This document shows, one piece after another, positions 32,640-44,973 of a stretch of 57,134 nucleotides of DNA. Source of the DNA: Flammula alnicola (taxonomy: Eukaryota; Basidiomycota; Agaricomycetes; Agaricales; Strophariaceae); assembly GCA_015499995.1 (NCBI GenBank), contig JADNRV010000306.1:1-57134 (forward strand), given 5' to 3'. The position numbers and the translations under genes were made by a program. The notes under the pieces were generated by a model. It saw nothing but the letters and a program-made list of their open reading frames with translations. It ran no database searches and was not told where the DNA came from. The first letter of the stretch is position 1, and the number at the start of each line of letters is the position of its first letter.

Positions 32640-34036
32640 CCAAAAAACCCATGTAATCCACAGCAATACCCATGCATTTCCCTAATTGCTAAGCTGATTG
32701 GGAGGAATGAGGCTTGCTGGGATTGGACCCAACAACTGTGGTGTGCCAGTATTCACAAGTTCCATGTTGTCCATGATGACAAATATATGAAGATGTTGAT
32801 AGTGTCATATTTTAGCTCTAGGACTGTCATTTGAAGCTTCATTCCTGTTGTACTGCACTATATGGGCATCCACAGTAGTATTTTATCTAGTCAATTGGAA
32901 ATTGAAGTGTCATTCAGAGGATGCAGAAGCATTCTACACTTTTTTAGACACATTTTGAAAATTCAATGCATGCAAGATTTTCAGACCACAAAGTAAATTA
33001 AAATTGGCTAAAAATTCAGTTGCAAGAGAGGCTATTATTGTTTAGATAAGCATTAGGTGAATATCATTTATTTATATACAAAAAGCAGCAGATGTTCAAT
33101 TATTCCCAGCATCTATTTTTGAATCAAAAAGCAAGCATGGAAAGAAGCAGCACCCAAAGACCCAATCTAAAAATAAAACCAACCACCATTTTGCAAACGA
33201 AAAAGGTAATATTTCCTAATAAAGGTGGGTACTGGGTAGAGCCAATTGAACAATGTTAACTAGCCCTGGCCCCTGGGTGTATGGATTGCTGGTCTACTCA
33301 GTTCACTTTTACCTAACTGATTGGTCTCAGTGCCTGCTATGCCTTCCATCCTTGTCATTGAAGTGCCCTCTGGAGGGGTATCCATCCTGTAGATCTTCTC
33401 AATGAGGGTGCCACAGGGGATTGGTGTACCCATCTAATGCATATCACAGTTTTAATTTTATCCATTCTAATCTAAAGTGTACACATCCAGGAGCCCTACC
33501 TCCAAGGTCCATATCTAAACAGTTGCCAAGGGTGGCCAAATCCAAAAAAATCAGTGTCATCCCCCATATTCCACATATACAAGGGTAAGCAACCAAGCTA
33601 ATGCAAGTGTGAGGTGCAACACTGTAGTATGAAACACAGAATCAAAGATAGTATTGCAACAAGTATAGATTCAATATGGATACAAGAAAGACATATGATG
33701 TGTTCCACAGATTGATAGGACAAAAAGGAGGTCTACTATACTTTCGGCAGGCTGAAAATAGCAAAAATGTGTCAGAGAAGCATCGTGAATAGTCATGACA
33801 TTCGTGAACTCATAAAAGGGTCGTAAATGTGTCGTAGCCAAATATGAGAATAAGGAAAAGCATCAGAGGTGTGCGGGGCGTTGGACAGTCATGGTCTAGT
33901 TGATGGACATGTGGTGTGATGCGAATGTGCAAAGCAGGACAGGCGAAATGGAAGAGGATAAATAATATCGAAAAGGAGCATCATAAAGCGCGAAGGATGC
34001 CGTGACCAGACGAAAGCCGTTCGAGAAGAAAGGCCA
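32640..34036. other. No gene identified; edge of the transposon-rich island
   Basis: AT-rich sequence with only short frames, including several A-rich runs near 32,980-33,200. From about 33,860 base composition rises toward GC as the conserved gene block begins. Confidence 0.5.
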
Positions 34037-34724
34037 TCACGAGGCAACGACGAAGCCCGTCGAGCTCGGTGGCCGCGAGTTGGACGCCGAGTTTGCGCTC
34101 TCGCTCCTGCCGCGTGGTCGTCCACCCAAACCGAGAGACACCTGAACAGGGATCGGCTTTTTCGACGCGAGGGACATATCATCTTGCGACTGCGACCGCG
34201 AAAAAAAATCGTCTTCGCCTTCGTACGGCGACGAGGACGCGTTGATCTAGGCGATAGATGGATGATACATGAAGAGACGCGTAAGACACGAGAAACGAAA
34301 GAACACGAACCCACTGCCCAAGAACATCCGCGATCCTCGAGGCCTCCTCTGCGCTGAACCGTCCATTGCACCCCTTTTCCGAATGGAGCCTCAACAGCTC
34401 GCTGAGCGTCCGCTTTCCTTGGCCCTTGCCCATGCTGCTGCTGCTGCCGTCGTGACTGCCGGCCCTGCTGTGCGTGTCCGCGGAAGAGTACCTCGTTGAC
34501 CGCCCCGGTGTGACCTCTGATGGAAACACGATGGAGTTTCTCGGAGTGGAAGTGGACCGGTGATGTTGGGGCTGAGATAAGTCGGCGCCGGCGGGCTGTG
34601 GTGGTGTGGAAGGCCGTGTTACGTCCGAGATATCAGTGAGAGAACGATCCCAGTCGTCCTCTGGCTGAGAGTCCAAGGAAGAGAGGGAGAGGGAGGAGAG
34701 GGAGCGGTCGAGGGATTCGGGCAT
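34037..34724 (-). CDS. Conserved basidiomycete protein of unknown function, 207 aa
   Basis: Two exons, 34724-34311 and 34246-34037, with a 64-nt intron (GTTCGT donor, TAG acceptor). The start at 34724 (MPESLDRSLSSLSLSSL) is preferred over an upstream in-frame ATG because the residues before it do not look conserved. The first 100 residues are Ser/Thr/Pro-rich and probably disordered. A compact conserved segment follows (RTLSELLRLHSEKG, then RFSAEEASRIADVLGQWINA) and continues across the intron into SSSPYEGEDDFFSR. I recall similar proteins in other mushrooms without an assigned function. The helical segment could be a small binding domain; nothing more can be said. Confidence 0.75.
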
Positions 34725-35140
34725 GGGGGAAGAGGTGGTCAGTTGTGGCGAGGGTGGGATTCGATGATCAAGTAAACAATTACGGCTAACACGCGTAAAC
34801 AACACCGACGCGACGCGCAATGTCCGACTTTTGTTGTGTCTTCTCGGGTGCTAGAAGATAGTGAAAAGACCGAGAAGGGACAAGAAGGAGAGAATAGACA
34901 AGAATAACGCAGGCTGTGTTTTATTATGGGTGCAAGGACAATGGCTGCTGAGTCAGACCCCCCAACATAGGGTGATCGGGGTCTGAATATTGAATATTGA
35001 ATAATTGAATGTTGACCTTTCTTCTGTAAGGACTACTGAGTAGGACTCAAAGACCCTTATATACCCTGCGCGCCACACTTGCTGTAAGAATACTCTCCCC
35101 CTGTCTTTTATTCAGACTCACAATCCAACCATAGCCGCCA
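34725..35140. promoter_or_regulatory. Divergent intergenic region
   Basis: 416 bp separate two divergent start codons. It contains a repeated ATTGAATATTGAAT motif near 34,990 and a pyrimidine-rich stretch just before 35,141, which is common upstream of fungal start codons. Confidence 0.4.
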
Positions 35141-37313
35141 ATGGCGACCTATCAACCCACCTATCCCTCCTCGTACAACCACCAGCAGCACAGCTCTGCG
35201 TCCCAGCAGTCGAGCCAGTCTCGAAATTACCTGCCCATGCAGCAGCCGCCATCGAGCTGGGGGGCCGCCCCTCCTTTTCCTGGCGCACCTCCAATACCCG
35301 TTGGTGTATCCGTAAATCCTCAGCAATGGCAGGCTGGCTTTTGGCAGTATAACCCTGCTTACAAGCACAACAGCAATCCACAGCAGCAGCACGTACCTTG
35401 GATTCCAAGTCATCACTGGAATTCTTCATCTCAGCGGCAGCAGCAACCTCAACAGCCCCAGCAGCAGCAGGCCTCCCAGCAGGCCTCCTTTAACCCTTAC
35501 AAGCGAGTCCCCCGTCCTCCAAGCGCAGAATATCTCGCTACAAAACTATCAGATAACCCCCTTGGACTCAGCAACATGACTCCAGTATCAATGTATGTAC
35601 CCTCTCTCCGTTCATCATCCCATCGCGCCTAAAATATATCCTCTAGCGAAGAATATTATAAACAAGGCCAGCCAGAGCCTGCACCCGCAGTCCATACGCC
35701 CTGGATCTGGAATCCCAGTGCCCTCGAAGACGACCCGTCCGAATCCACCCAGCCCCAAAGACACCGCAACGCCACAGATCCCACATCCAACGGTTCCTCG
35801 CCCTCTCAGAGCAGACGCAACTCTGAGCCGCCACCTGGCTCATCCGAACAGCAGATTGAACCCGAGTCATTCACATCCAAGCTCGAGCTAAAACCAACAT
35901 TTTCCAGCAAGATCGTTCGCACACCTGACCACTATCGCAATGACTCGAACCACACACCATCGCCTACGCGTAGCTCCTCTCGCGGCACCTCATTCGACTC
36001 TCAGCTCTCCTCGCGCATGGCCTCGCTAAGCACAAACGGCACCAGCCCAAACCCCCTCTCACGGCACTCCTCCATGCCCTCCTCCTCTTTCACATCCTTC
36101 TCCTCATCGCCGACGAAGATGGAGTTTCCCTCGACGGCCCCAATGCTCACAGACCAGATCTCCGACGAGCCAGCAAGCATGCTCTCTCCGCTAATCATCT
36201 CACATACACCCAAACTCCCATCCAGCTCTTTGCGTACGGTGCGGAACCACCATCCCAACCCCATCCTCGCCACACAGTCGCTCGACACTATCCCAGAGGC
36301 GCCTCCAAGAGACCGTTTCGGGCTCAACGCAAGCGGACACAATAGCAACGGCAGCAGTACGCCACAGAACAAGGGCCGCGAGTACCCGGGCGCCGGCTCG
36401 TCCTACCCACAGCAGCCACAGCAGCAGCAGCAGCAGCACGCACATACGCTGCCCAATCCGCCCAAGTCGCAGTTCTCCGGCGACTATTCACAGTCGCCCC
36501 AGATGCCCGTCTTCCCTCCTCCGCAGCCGCTGCCGCCCAGGAACCGCGATCGCGATAGGGAGAGAGAACGCGAGCGCGAGCGAGAAAGAGACAGAGAACG
36601 AGACCGAGAACGAGAGCGAGACCAGCAATGGGACCGCGACCGCCTCGGCAGCCGACACACCACGACCTACGTCGACCCCTACGTCTCCACCACCCCCTCT
36701 CCTCGGAGTCGCGGAACGCCCTCCTCGCGACCCTCCTCACGCCCCTCATCCCGCCCCTCCTCGATACATGCCTCGCCCACACACCTCGGCTCCGCCGCAT
36801 TGCACTACACCCCACCCAACCCCACCGCCACCACCTCCTCCAATTCTTACCACACAACACCCTCGCCACCCTCCGCCTCCGTCACCTCGCCCACCCTCGT
36901 ACCTAGACTCGCCAACCCCCTGCCCCCACCCCCGCAGCCCTCCTCGCGCACGCCCATCGTCCCAAGGCAGCGCACGCCGCCGCTGCACTACCGCACCCGT
37001 GTGCGGCACGGCTTCTGGAACCGGCGCGGCGACCACCTCACGCTGGATGGGTACATCGTGTACGCGCCGCAGGACAGGGCCTACCCGGACGAGCTCTCGT
37101 TGTATCCGCTAGAGGAAGAGGGCTATCGCGACCAAGACGAGGTGTTCACGGCGTTCTTGACGCGGCCTGAGCTGCCGCAGAGTTTGCCGAAGCAGGGGAA
37201 GGCGCCTGAGTGTCCTTATGATGCGGTATGTTTCTTTCTTTCTTTCTTTCTTTCTTTGAGTTTCTCTGATTATGTTTTTTTTTTCGTAGTTCGTCGTGTA
37301 CGATTATAAGTAG
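35141..37313 (+). CDS. Low-complexity conserved protein of unknown function, 684 aa
   Basis: Exons 35141-35592, 35647-37225 and 37290-37313 (introns 54 and 64 nt); all junctions are in phase. The first 150 residues are Gln/Pro/Ser-rich. The middle is Ser/Pro-rich with a Gln run and a striking Arg/Glu/Asp alternating tract (RERERERERERDRERD) near residue 480. The C-terminal about 80 residues are folded-looking and probably the conserved core (VRHGFWNRRGDHLTLDGYI, then AYPDELSLYPLEEEGY). A 24-nt last exon adds FVVYDYK and the stop. The mixed-charge tract resembles those of RNA-processing factors, but that is composition only. No family recognised. Confidence 0.75.
37231..37257 (+). repeat. (TTTC)n microsatellite
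   Basis: Nearly seven copies of TTTC inside the last intron of the gene at 35141-37313, between donor and branch region. Confidence 0.85.
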
Positions 37314-38703
37314 CAACATACCCAAGCAACAAATACCTCGATACTCCAACAACTAGATACAATCGTGCCAACGTACGCAAGAAAGAAAGCTTCATCATCG
37401 CATGCTGCATCTGTACAATTCCCCAACAACAACAATATACCTCGACCCTTCATCTCCAATTCCATCTCATATCTACTTGCTTATCTCTCAATTCCTCTTT
37501 CTCTTCATTCCCAGTCCAACTCATCATCACCGAAGATGCGAAGACAACCTATTTATACCGATCAAACCAGCAGTTCCGTCGTCATAAATCGACGCCTGAT
37601 ACCACCCATACCCAAGCTCCGTGCAACATATCCGATGTCATATGTACCACCTACTCATTGCAATATCCCATCTCGCCACCCAACCAATCTCCATCATCTA
37701 TCGTCATCTCTTGGGGTCTCTTCACAATCTTTCTTCATTCTTGTCCTCCTTTCTTCTCTCTCTTACCTCATTACCTGACGACATCACCATCGCCTGCTTT
37801 GCTCGCATTTCCTCTCACGTCCTCTATCGCTCCATCTTCTTACCTCAAGTTCTTCATCTCCATTACTGTATCTATCATATCTTTCTCTCTTTTCATCTCC
37901 ATTCCACTCTCTCTTACTCTATATATAATACAAAGCTTGTACTACTATAACCTCAACTAATTTATCTGGCCCGGCCGCCCTCGTAGCGATTAAATAAAAT
38001 TAAATGAACAAGACCAGAGCCAGTCTTCGAATTCCTCACATGCACGGTGCACTACGCGTCACTCTTGGTCTAAGTTTGCCCTCACTTCAAGTCGACGTTG
38101 CCTCCCTCTCGAGGCTGCGTTTTGCTGTGACATTATACTTTAAAATAAGTATCAGCTGTCAGGCAACCTGACCTGGAATCCCGAATTCTGATTCATTGCC
38201 GAGCAGAGCAATAAAACTGACTCATTTCAACCCCATGTCGTGCCAACTTATCTTCGTCCTAGTAGCTATACTCGTTGCATTAAACGTCTACGCGTATCGC
38301 CTCACTAACTAGCTTTCAACATGACTCGTACTGCAGAGTCAATGTCCTTGCGCTGTCCGGTCCCGAAAACTTACACTGACGAATTACTTTTCTACGGGTG
38401 AAACGAGTCGAACAACAGGGCGTTGGGGGTACCAACATCCGTGGTATATACATAGAAGAGTATATAATATTTAGCGCCCATCGTTTCCAGCGCGGCCATT
38501 CTGTCAACACTGTACTACATCATCATTGATATTTTCGTTCCGGTCTTGTACATTGCTCGATCATCGCACAAATCGTCCTAAACGAGCAGAATGTTGAATA
38601 CACAAATACACGATAAATACACAGAAAGGAAACTGCAATACATAATTAAATACAGGTATACAGTAGTAGCCTACGTAGGTGACCGTGCAAACATAAAAAG
38701 ATC
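37314..38703. other. Convergent 3' regions, no gene identified
   Basis: Lies between two convergent genes. It is pyrimidine-rich on the plus strand from 37,400 to 37,940 (many CATC and TCTC runs). That keeps some frames open by composition, but they have no protein-like character. Probably 3' UTRs plus spacer. Confidence 0.5.
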
Positions 38704-41698
38704 TTATAACACTACCTGCCGACTCCTTCGCGATTTGTGAAGTGTCCCAGAGCGCTCCAGAGCAGCCTTGAGGTTCTTAATGTTCTGCACGATCTCAGCT
38801 ACAACAATGCAAGTTCAATAGCATAGAAGCACCTCCAACAGACCAACAACGTACCCGCAAGTCTCGGACTCTCAGCCTCAAAGTCGCAGCGTTTACTTGC
38901 AGCACCGCGACTAAGGACTAATCTGAAGATAGAGGATCTCGTGGTGGATTGCTGGCAATTTGCGATGCTCTTGATGTGGTACGACGACGTCTTGCCACTG
39001 TCGAAAACCACTCGGGCCTTATTAGTGGAGGGCATGATCTGTCAAGGAGACCTCAGCCTAAAAGTTACGGGGAACAGGCAAGGTAGGTCTCGCTCATTAC
39101 GGACATGTATATAGTCGCCATCAATCGCCAGAGTTCGTTCTTGTCTGGCGACTAACATAGGGATCTTGCGATATATCGTATATTTCTGAACCGAACACAA
39201 AATTAATGCTGATAAACGACAACTGAATTGCTAGAAACTTTTATACCTTGTAGGCCGCCGTGAAGTCCAATGCTGAGGGTGACTGCTGCTCGGGAGTTTC
39301 AGACATTCGCTTGAATATGGATGCTAGAGCGGCTATTAAAAACAATTCCAGACATAAGGAAGACAGCGCACCATGGGGATCAGTCGTCTTTCCAACATTC
39401 TTTAAGACTATTTGCGGAAGCATACTTCGTTTCACAAGCGATAGCTCCCGTTTTCCTTGCAGACTCGCAACCGTTCGGTCTAGAGGAATAACGATGCTCC
39501 TGTCCGGAACCAAAAGGGCGTAGTCGTTCGGATTCTCCAGTTTTCGCTTTCGACAAACTAATTCAAGGGCTTCTTGCATATACATGCCAGAATATCTGCA
39601 CGCACAACTGTAAGCTCAAGTTCAGTTGGTAGCACACGAACGAAGAAGACATACACTGGTATCGTTGTTAAAGTGTGAACAGCATCTGCAGCATGAATAC
39701 GCAGCAATATTTGAGGTCCACGACTAGATAAAGGTCCCAGCGATGTCGACAACATGGATCCAAGCATTGATCCATACATGGCATTCCCAGATGCTAAAGT
39801 GGAAAAGTTTGCATTTGGCAGATTGAGTCTCTCGGGCCTCTTTGACGCAGAAGTTCTTGAAGGGCGGCGCTGAATTTGGCTTTCCAACAGTTGGTTCTGT
39901 TGAACTAGAGAAAGGTAGGTTAGTATATCCTGGATGAAAACAAAGTACATACCCTGAATGGGCGTAGCTTCCAGAATAGCGTAAACATCTGAGAACTCTG
40001 TCGCTTTTTTCGTGCGATCAGGTGCTGAGAATAATTTTGACATTGAACGTCCACGGTAAGCTAAATACAGAGTGAGAGTAACAAAGGAACCCACCTGGAC
40101 AATCGTCATCCACTTCTCCGTCATCTTCTGCCATCCTGAGAATCCATCCGACTGCAGAAAGCCTCGTCGCCCATTTAGGATCGTCCTCGCCCTTGAGACC
40201 ATCGTCAAGCTTCGGAAGCCATCCTTCTTCCCAATAAGTCCATAATGCAAAACCAATGGCCTCTTCCACTGTAGCATCATGTCGCACCCTGAGAGTCAGA
40301 GCGATGCCGCGCGGTTGTTCTGCGTGCGGAAAGTATGCTTGTACCTTGGTCGAGGCGGCTTCTCCTCGTCCCGATATGGCACCATACATCTCTGTGAAAG
40401 GGTTCGAAGAATTTCCAGAGGCGAGCTTCATCGATAAGGCGGATTTAAGAGGTCTGAGAGGCAGCACCCTCTTTTTCGCAAACATGTTGTCGTGAGTGCC
40501 ACTGCTTGCCGCATTAGAGTTACCCCTAGTCCTGAAGGCCGAACCAGTAAGACCTCCAGGGCGTTTGGAGCGGTATTCATCATCTTGCTTACTAGTAGCG
40601 AAGGAGTGATGTTGGCGGGCTTGTCGTTCTGCATTCTAATTTCTCGGTAACTGCCTGTAATCGGGCCTGGGACTTCAAGTTGGTATTTTTCTGCGGCGGC
40701 AGTAAAGGTGAGTGTTGCATGGCAGAGCCAACGTCAGCAGAGCCATTGGAGGTAAGATTCAAAGCGTTGTCCAATGTAGCACTCGCTCGAGTTGCAGCAA
40801 AGTCGCTGTAAAAACGTCATATGTAAATGACATGCATAGCTGAAACGTACTTACAGGTCGAATTCATCACCCTCGTCCATATCTGTCACGGCGATCCCAA
40901 TGCCTTCAAATTCATCAGATGATGCCTCGTTAATAACAACGTCTTCATCTTCTGAGGACCAAGAGAAGTCAAATTTCGGAGATGGTGCAGGCTGTGCTAC
41001 TGGGGCAGCACCAGGGCCTCGCCGGGCGGCCATTCGCAGTCGCCGCCGAGCTTCCATCTCTGCAGCGCCTTTGAATTTCGGGATAAACTGGACGACCTTC
41101 GCAACGGGGGCATCCACCAAAGCAGTAGCTTCTTGCACTTGAATAGCAGGTTTAGAAGGTCTTTCCTTATCCGATTCGGCGATTTCCACCCAACTACCTC
41201 CTTCAAATGCGACTTGACCTGCAGTCTGCATGCCGGGAACATTGGTGCATAAGGCTTCTTGTACATGAGTGTCATCCAAGATGATGCTCTTCATGTCTGG
41301 CAGACGAGGGGTATCTGATAATGGCTTCGAACTTGAGGACTCTTTGTCATGTATATGATGAGCAGGCCCTCCTGAGCGCTCGTCTGTAATTCGGGAGTGG
41401 TGAAGACGAGATGCCGGGAACCCAGGAAGACTTTCTTCTTCGCCCTCGGTCAAGTTTGGGCTCGAGGGCAGTGTTAATTGTGGCCATCGCTCTGCGTCAG
41501 CTAATGAAGCTGACAGAATATATGGATTTGAGTGGTAGGATGGGTCCAAAGATATTATACGCGCGCCATAGGGATCGTCAATGTCTCGCAAGTACAATAA
41601 ACGAAGACGATGAATGAGGAATCTATCGTGAGGTCACTTGATATAAGCAACTGGTTTAGACAAGTCGAAGCCTACTCGGTATCACGAATTAGAGACAT
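38704..41698 (-). CDS. SIN1: SIN1, TORC2 subunit (AVO1 homologue), 822 aa
   Basis: Ten exons joined in frame: 41698-41676, 41622-40855, 40805-40652, 40587-40095, 40024-39953, 39904-39655, 39595-39247, 39185-39105, 39038-38855 and 38798-38704. SIN1 is a core subunit of TOR complex 2 and recruits substrate kinases such as Akt/Ypk to membranes. Recognisable parts are the N-terminus (LYLRDIDDPYGARIISLDP), the conserved PKFKGAAEMEARRRLRMAAR near residue 190, and the CRIM domain after about residue 330 (GNSSNPFTEMY, then RGIALTLRVRHDATVEEAIG). A RAS-binding-like region lies around residue 600 (MYMQEALELVCRKRKLEN). A PH domain is near the C-terminus (RKIPMLVARQERTLAIDGDY, then DSGKTSSYHIKSIANCQQ). 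The intron at 40588-40651 was chosen on phase; the rest have good donors. The gene looks intact. Confidence 0.92.
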
Positions 41699-42074
41699 CT
41701 GGTTACTTGCATAGCCAGAGGCTGCAGCAGGTGAGATTTCGTCTTGAAGTGAGTTGGTGATGGTAGTGTATGTTGAATGAAAGGCAGTTGCTGCGCCGTG
41801 GTTGCAGAGGCGGTTGAGGCGCTATTGATTGCAACATTTGCTGTCGAGACAGATCCTGAGAGATCACGGCGATTGTCACGGAGGAGATGCTTGTTAACCT
41901 GATCCGGATATTGACGGCCCGAGGTAACCAAGGGTATGTGAGCACTTAAAATTGGGCGCCTTTTTTTCGATTAAGTTGCATGCGACGGAGTCCTGCCGGA
42001 ATCTCATTTTCTGAAAGTTGCAATTACATTTGAGACGCAGCACCTAGTTTAAAGCGACTGTATTGTTGAACTTA

Positions 42075-44289
42075 CTGCGTAAGAAGGCGGTATTTCGCTC
42101 TCCGTAGACGCGCCAATCACGACCTTATTGCCGAAGGTGATGGAATATCCGCACCAAGGGAAAGCTAGTGGAGGAATGGTAGAATTAAATATCGAAGAGC
42201 CGTGGGAGAAGAAACAACTAACTTCCTACTGGGATTAACGACGTTGAGGATTTGGTCATCATAGTCAAAGTTGGTCAGCCCCCCTTATCTTGCGAAATGA
42301 AGCATCCATATTCAGGGTCACCTAACAAACACCAAGTTCAAAAATAGTTGGTCGAAAAAGACGGCTGAAGGGTCAATAACCTTTGCTCATCATATCCAAG
42401 GACTCAACGGCCAATTTTCGACTGGTCGTTATGAATAGTAGTCGTCGATGAGGCGTAAGAGCGCCTAAGGAAGGAGCTCAGCAATATGAGAATTGTGTTG
42501 ACGATTGTGCGTACATGTTCGGGATCATCCATAAACTTCGAAAACTTCTTCTCGAGATCTTAATAGAAGAAAGAGCAATGGATCGACGAGAGGGCAGACC
42601 TTGAGATACGCCAACGGTCTGGCGATAATAGTTCGGCCCAATCTAAAATAAAGGAGTGAAACGAGATAATCAACTGGAACGCTGGACTCAACAGTACCTT
42701 CACGATATTCTCAGTAATGTGTTCCTCCAGAAGGGAAAGTACTTCTTGCTTTTTAGACAAGGGCAGATGACCTATCAGGATGTCAGGAACTGCATTCTTT
42801 AACATAAGTTCGTTTGATTTTATCGAGAGACATATTGATCTGGCCATATTTCTGCATCATATAAACATCCTGTGTGTAACTGGTGAGAATGATTTGACAT
42901 TGAAGACGTAGATATGCTACCTCTTATATGAGCTGTCGTAGGATTTGCAACAACTTCATTTGATCAATCGTGCTTGTGCGTCTACCTTAACGAAATAGAG
43001 TTTGGGCCTGTCCTGATGTCAGCATTTGGATTTCAATACCGACAAGAAACACGCACAAAGCACCATTCGTATCTCGCGGAAGGGCAGCTTTGAGTTTCTT
43101 CAGTTTGAAATAAATGTCATCAGGACTGAACGTAGAGGGCCCGAGAAGTTGGGGTTGATTGGTCTGGACGATGAATTAAAATGCGGCTTCGGTTAACGAA
43201 GGATTGAGAAGCTTGCACGATCCGATCATATGTCAAGATGCTGAACGCAGCTTGAAGGATCTGATCAATGGGTTGCTTGCTGGTGAATGAGCCCTATCGT
43301 GTGAGAATGGAGGCTAGCATTTTGGATAACTCGAGACATATGCGGTTCATGGTTTTTCTCCTGCGGAGATTGACGATGGGTCGAACGCCTGTATCTTCGA
43401 GTCTACGCTGTCAAAGATCTCCGCCGCCTCAGCCTGACCATATCAAATTAATAAGAAAGTTCATCGCATCGGTAAAAAAGCTCACATCAGATAGCTTTTC
43501 AAAGGTGACTGAGGTTAGCGGTTCAATGAGAGGAAAAACCGACGATTCTGTGACGTAGAATGTTGTCTATGCAATCGCAGTCATCAATTAACCATAACCA
43601 TCTTCAAAGGTCACAAAAGTCACCTTCAATGGCAGCGGCGAAACAGACGAGTCGAAATACCAGAATAGAAAATCTACCAACAATTCGCGACGTTGAGAGC
43701 ATCAGAAACCGAGACCCTGGCTGATGACGTGCACCGGGGCGGCGGCGGGGCTTGGAGGAATTAGCCAATCGCAAGCCGAAGTACTGAAGTTTTGCAAAAT
43801 GTAATGGAGACTCGGCGTCTCATTGCGTCGACAGTTGATAAACTCTTTCACGTGTAATGATCCGTTAGTCAAGAAAAAGAGAACGAAGATGAGAACTTAC
43901 ATTGGAGGACCAACGTCAGATTGGCCTTTGATCACCAGAACGATTCAAGTTTCGGAGTAACAGTGTTCGTTTCAAGCGCGAGCGCGACGTAACGGTAAAC
44001 CTAAGAACAAGGGAGAAAATCCTGCATTTAGATGCATTTCGAGAGAAGAATAAACCATCCTACCTCCAGGTTACACATGGCTGCAGGCGAATTCGACGAA
44101 TCGGGGTTTTGGTTTTCGCGTGTGTGCGAGCCTAAGCGCATTCGATAGTATAGGATTACCACTGGCAGAGGAATCAAGTGATATGTTGCATGCCAGTGTA
44201 CCAATGAAATTTGTGAACGAAGTATGACAGTACATAAGCTCACGCTTATCCCAAACCGGATATTGGTCCGACGGTCTACATTCCTGCAC
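42075..44289 (-). pseudogene. TERT: Telomerase reverse transcriptase (TERT) remnant
   Basis: Successive minus-strand pieces match TERT motifs in order. RNA-binding domain: ETNTVTPKLESFW, EFINCRRNETPSLHYILQN. Then TTFYVTESS (motif 1 side), GVRPIVNLRRRKTMNR (motif 2), ILTYDR, FSPDDIYFKLKKLKA, KLYFVKVDAQA (motif A), GVSQG (motif B'), LLRLIDDY (motif C), GDPEYGCFISQDK (motif D) and FPWCGYSITFGNKVV (motif E). Several breaks are visible. About 10 nt are missing in motif A just after KVDAQA. A base is missing after GVSQG, TAA replaces a Gly codon before DLEKKFSKF, and a base is missing after the motif C Asp pair. The N-terminal TEN domain and C-terminal extension are not found. The true telomerase is presumably elsewhere. 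Some apparent breaks could be mis-read introns, but not the motif A loss. Confidence 0.65.
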
Positions 44290-44811
44290 AACTCATGTTT
44301 CTGAATATAAGTACTTGTTCCAAGACCCGCAAGGGACAGATTCAGTCTGGCCTAGTGCGTCTCATCAATACCTGGGTTTAACGACTGGGACTCCCAAGGT
44401 GACGATAAGCAGTTGAAAATTATTGAATGGCTCGAAAAGAAATCCCAGTCAGTATAGATATACCATATTACATTCTGGTCTGATCCTGAATTGACTCGGG
44501 CGCAACACAACCTCGAGATATACATAAAGGCGCATAAAAAGAAAAGAGAAAAGAATAAGTGGACATCCTGGATGAAAGAGGAGTGTACGTTTACGATATA
44601 AAGATACAAAAAAATACAACAATTTATGTGAGACGGAACAGTCGTCATGGAGCTGAGGATACAGAAATCACAACAAGCCCAAAAGAACAAGCCGGACAGC
44701 AATGAAAAGGATCAGAAAAGAAAAGAGAGCATGGCAAAGAAAAAGAAATTTGAAGGAGGAAAAAGAGAAAGAATGAAAAGCTGACGGATGACAGCTGATT
44801 GCAAAACAATA

Positions 44812-44947
44812 GGCCAGTTTCACTTAGTGTTAATGTTCAGCAATTTGGCCAGCGCCTCTGACGGCCGACAAATGGCTGCGAACAGCTAGATGCATCCATC
44901 CGAAAGGGCCAAATCCTGCTGAACATCAACAATAATTGAAACTGGCC
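44812..44947. mobile_element. MITE in the 3' flank of the RBR gene
   Basis: A 136-bp element with inverted arms of about 45 bp (GGCCAGTTTCA...GTTCAGCA...ATTTGGCC), bordered by TA on both sides (44,810-44,811 and 44,948-44,949). It ends about 25 bp past the RBR stop codon, so it may lie in the 3' UTR and fold as a hairpin in the transcript. Confidence 0.75.
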
Positions 44948-44973
44948 TATAGTTTTGGTATTAGTTTTCAAGC

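Noticed and set aside
36324..36869. 181-codon minus-strand frame inside the 35141-37313 gene
   Set aside because: It is a shadow of the Pro/Ser/Arg-rich coding exon; the plus-strand exons have phased introns and a conserved end.
37365..37778. 137-codon plus-strand frame downstream of the 37313 stop
   Set aside because: Kept open by a pyrimidine-rich composition; no conserved character and placed in a 3' flank.
38316..38510. 64-codon minus-strand frame between the 35141 gene and SIN1
   Set aside because: Short, no conserved motif, and lies in a convergent 3' region.
44352..44702. 116-codon minus-strand frame considered as the missing TERT N-terminus
   Set aside because: It is hydrophobic low-complexity sequence without TEN-domain motifs and has no splice link to the TERT pieces.
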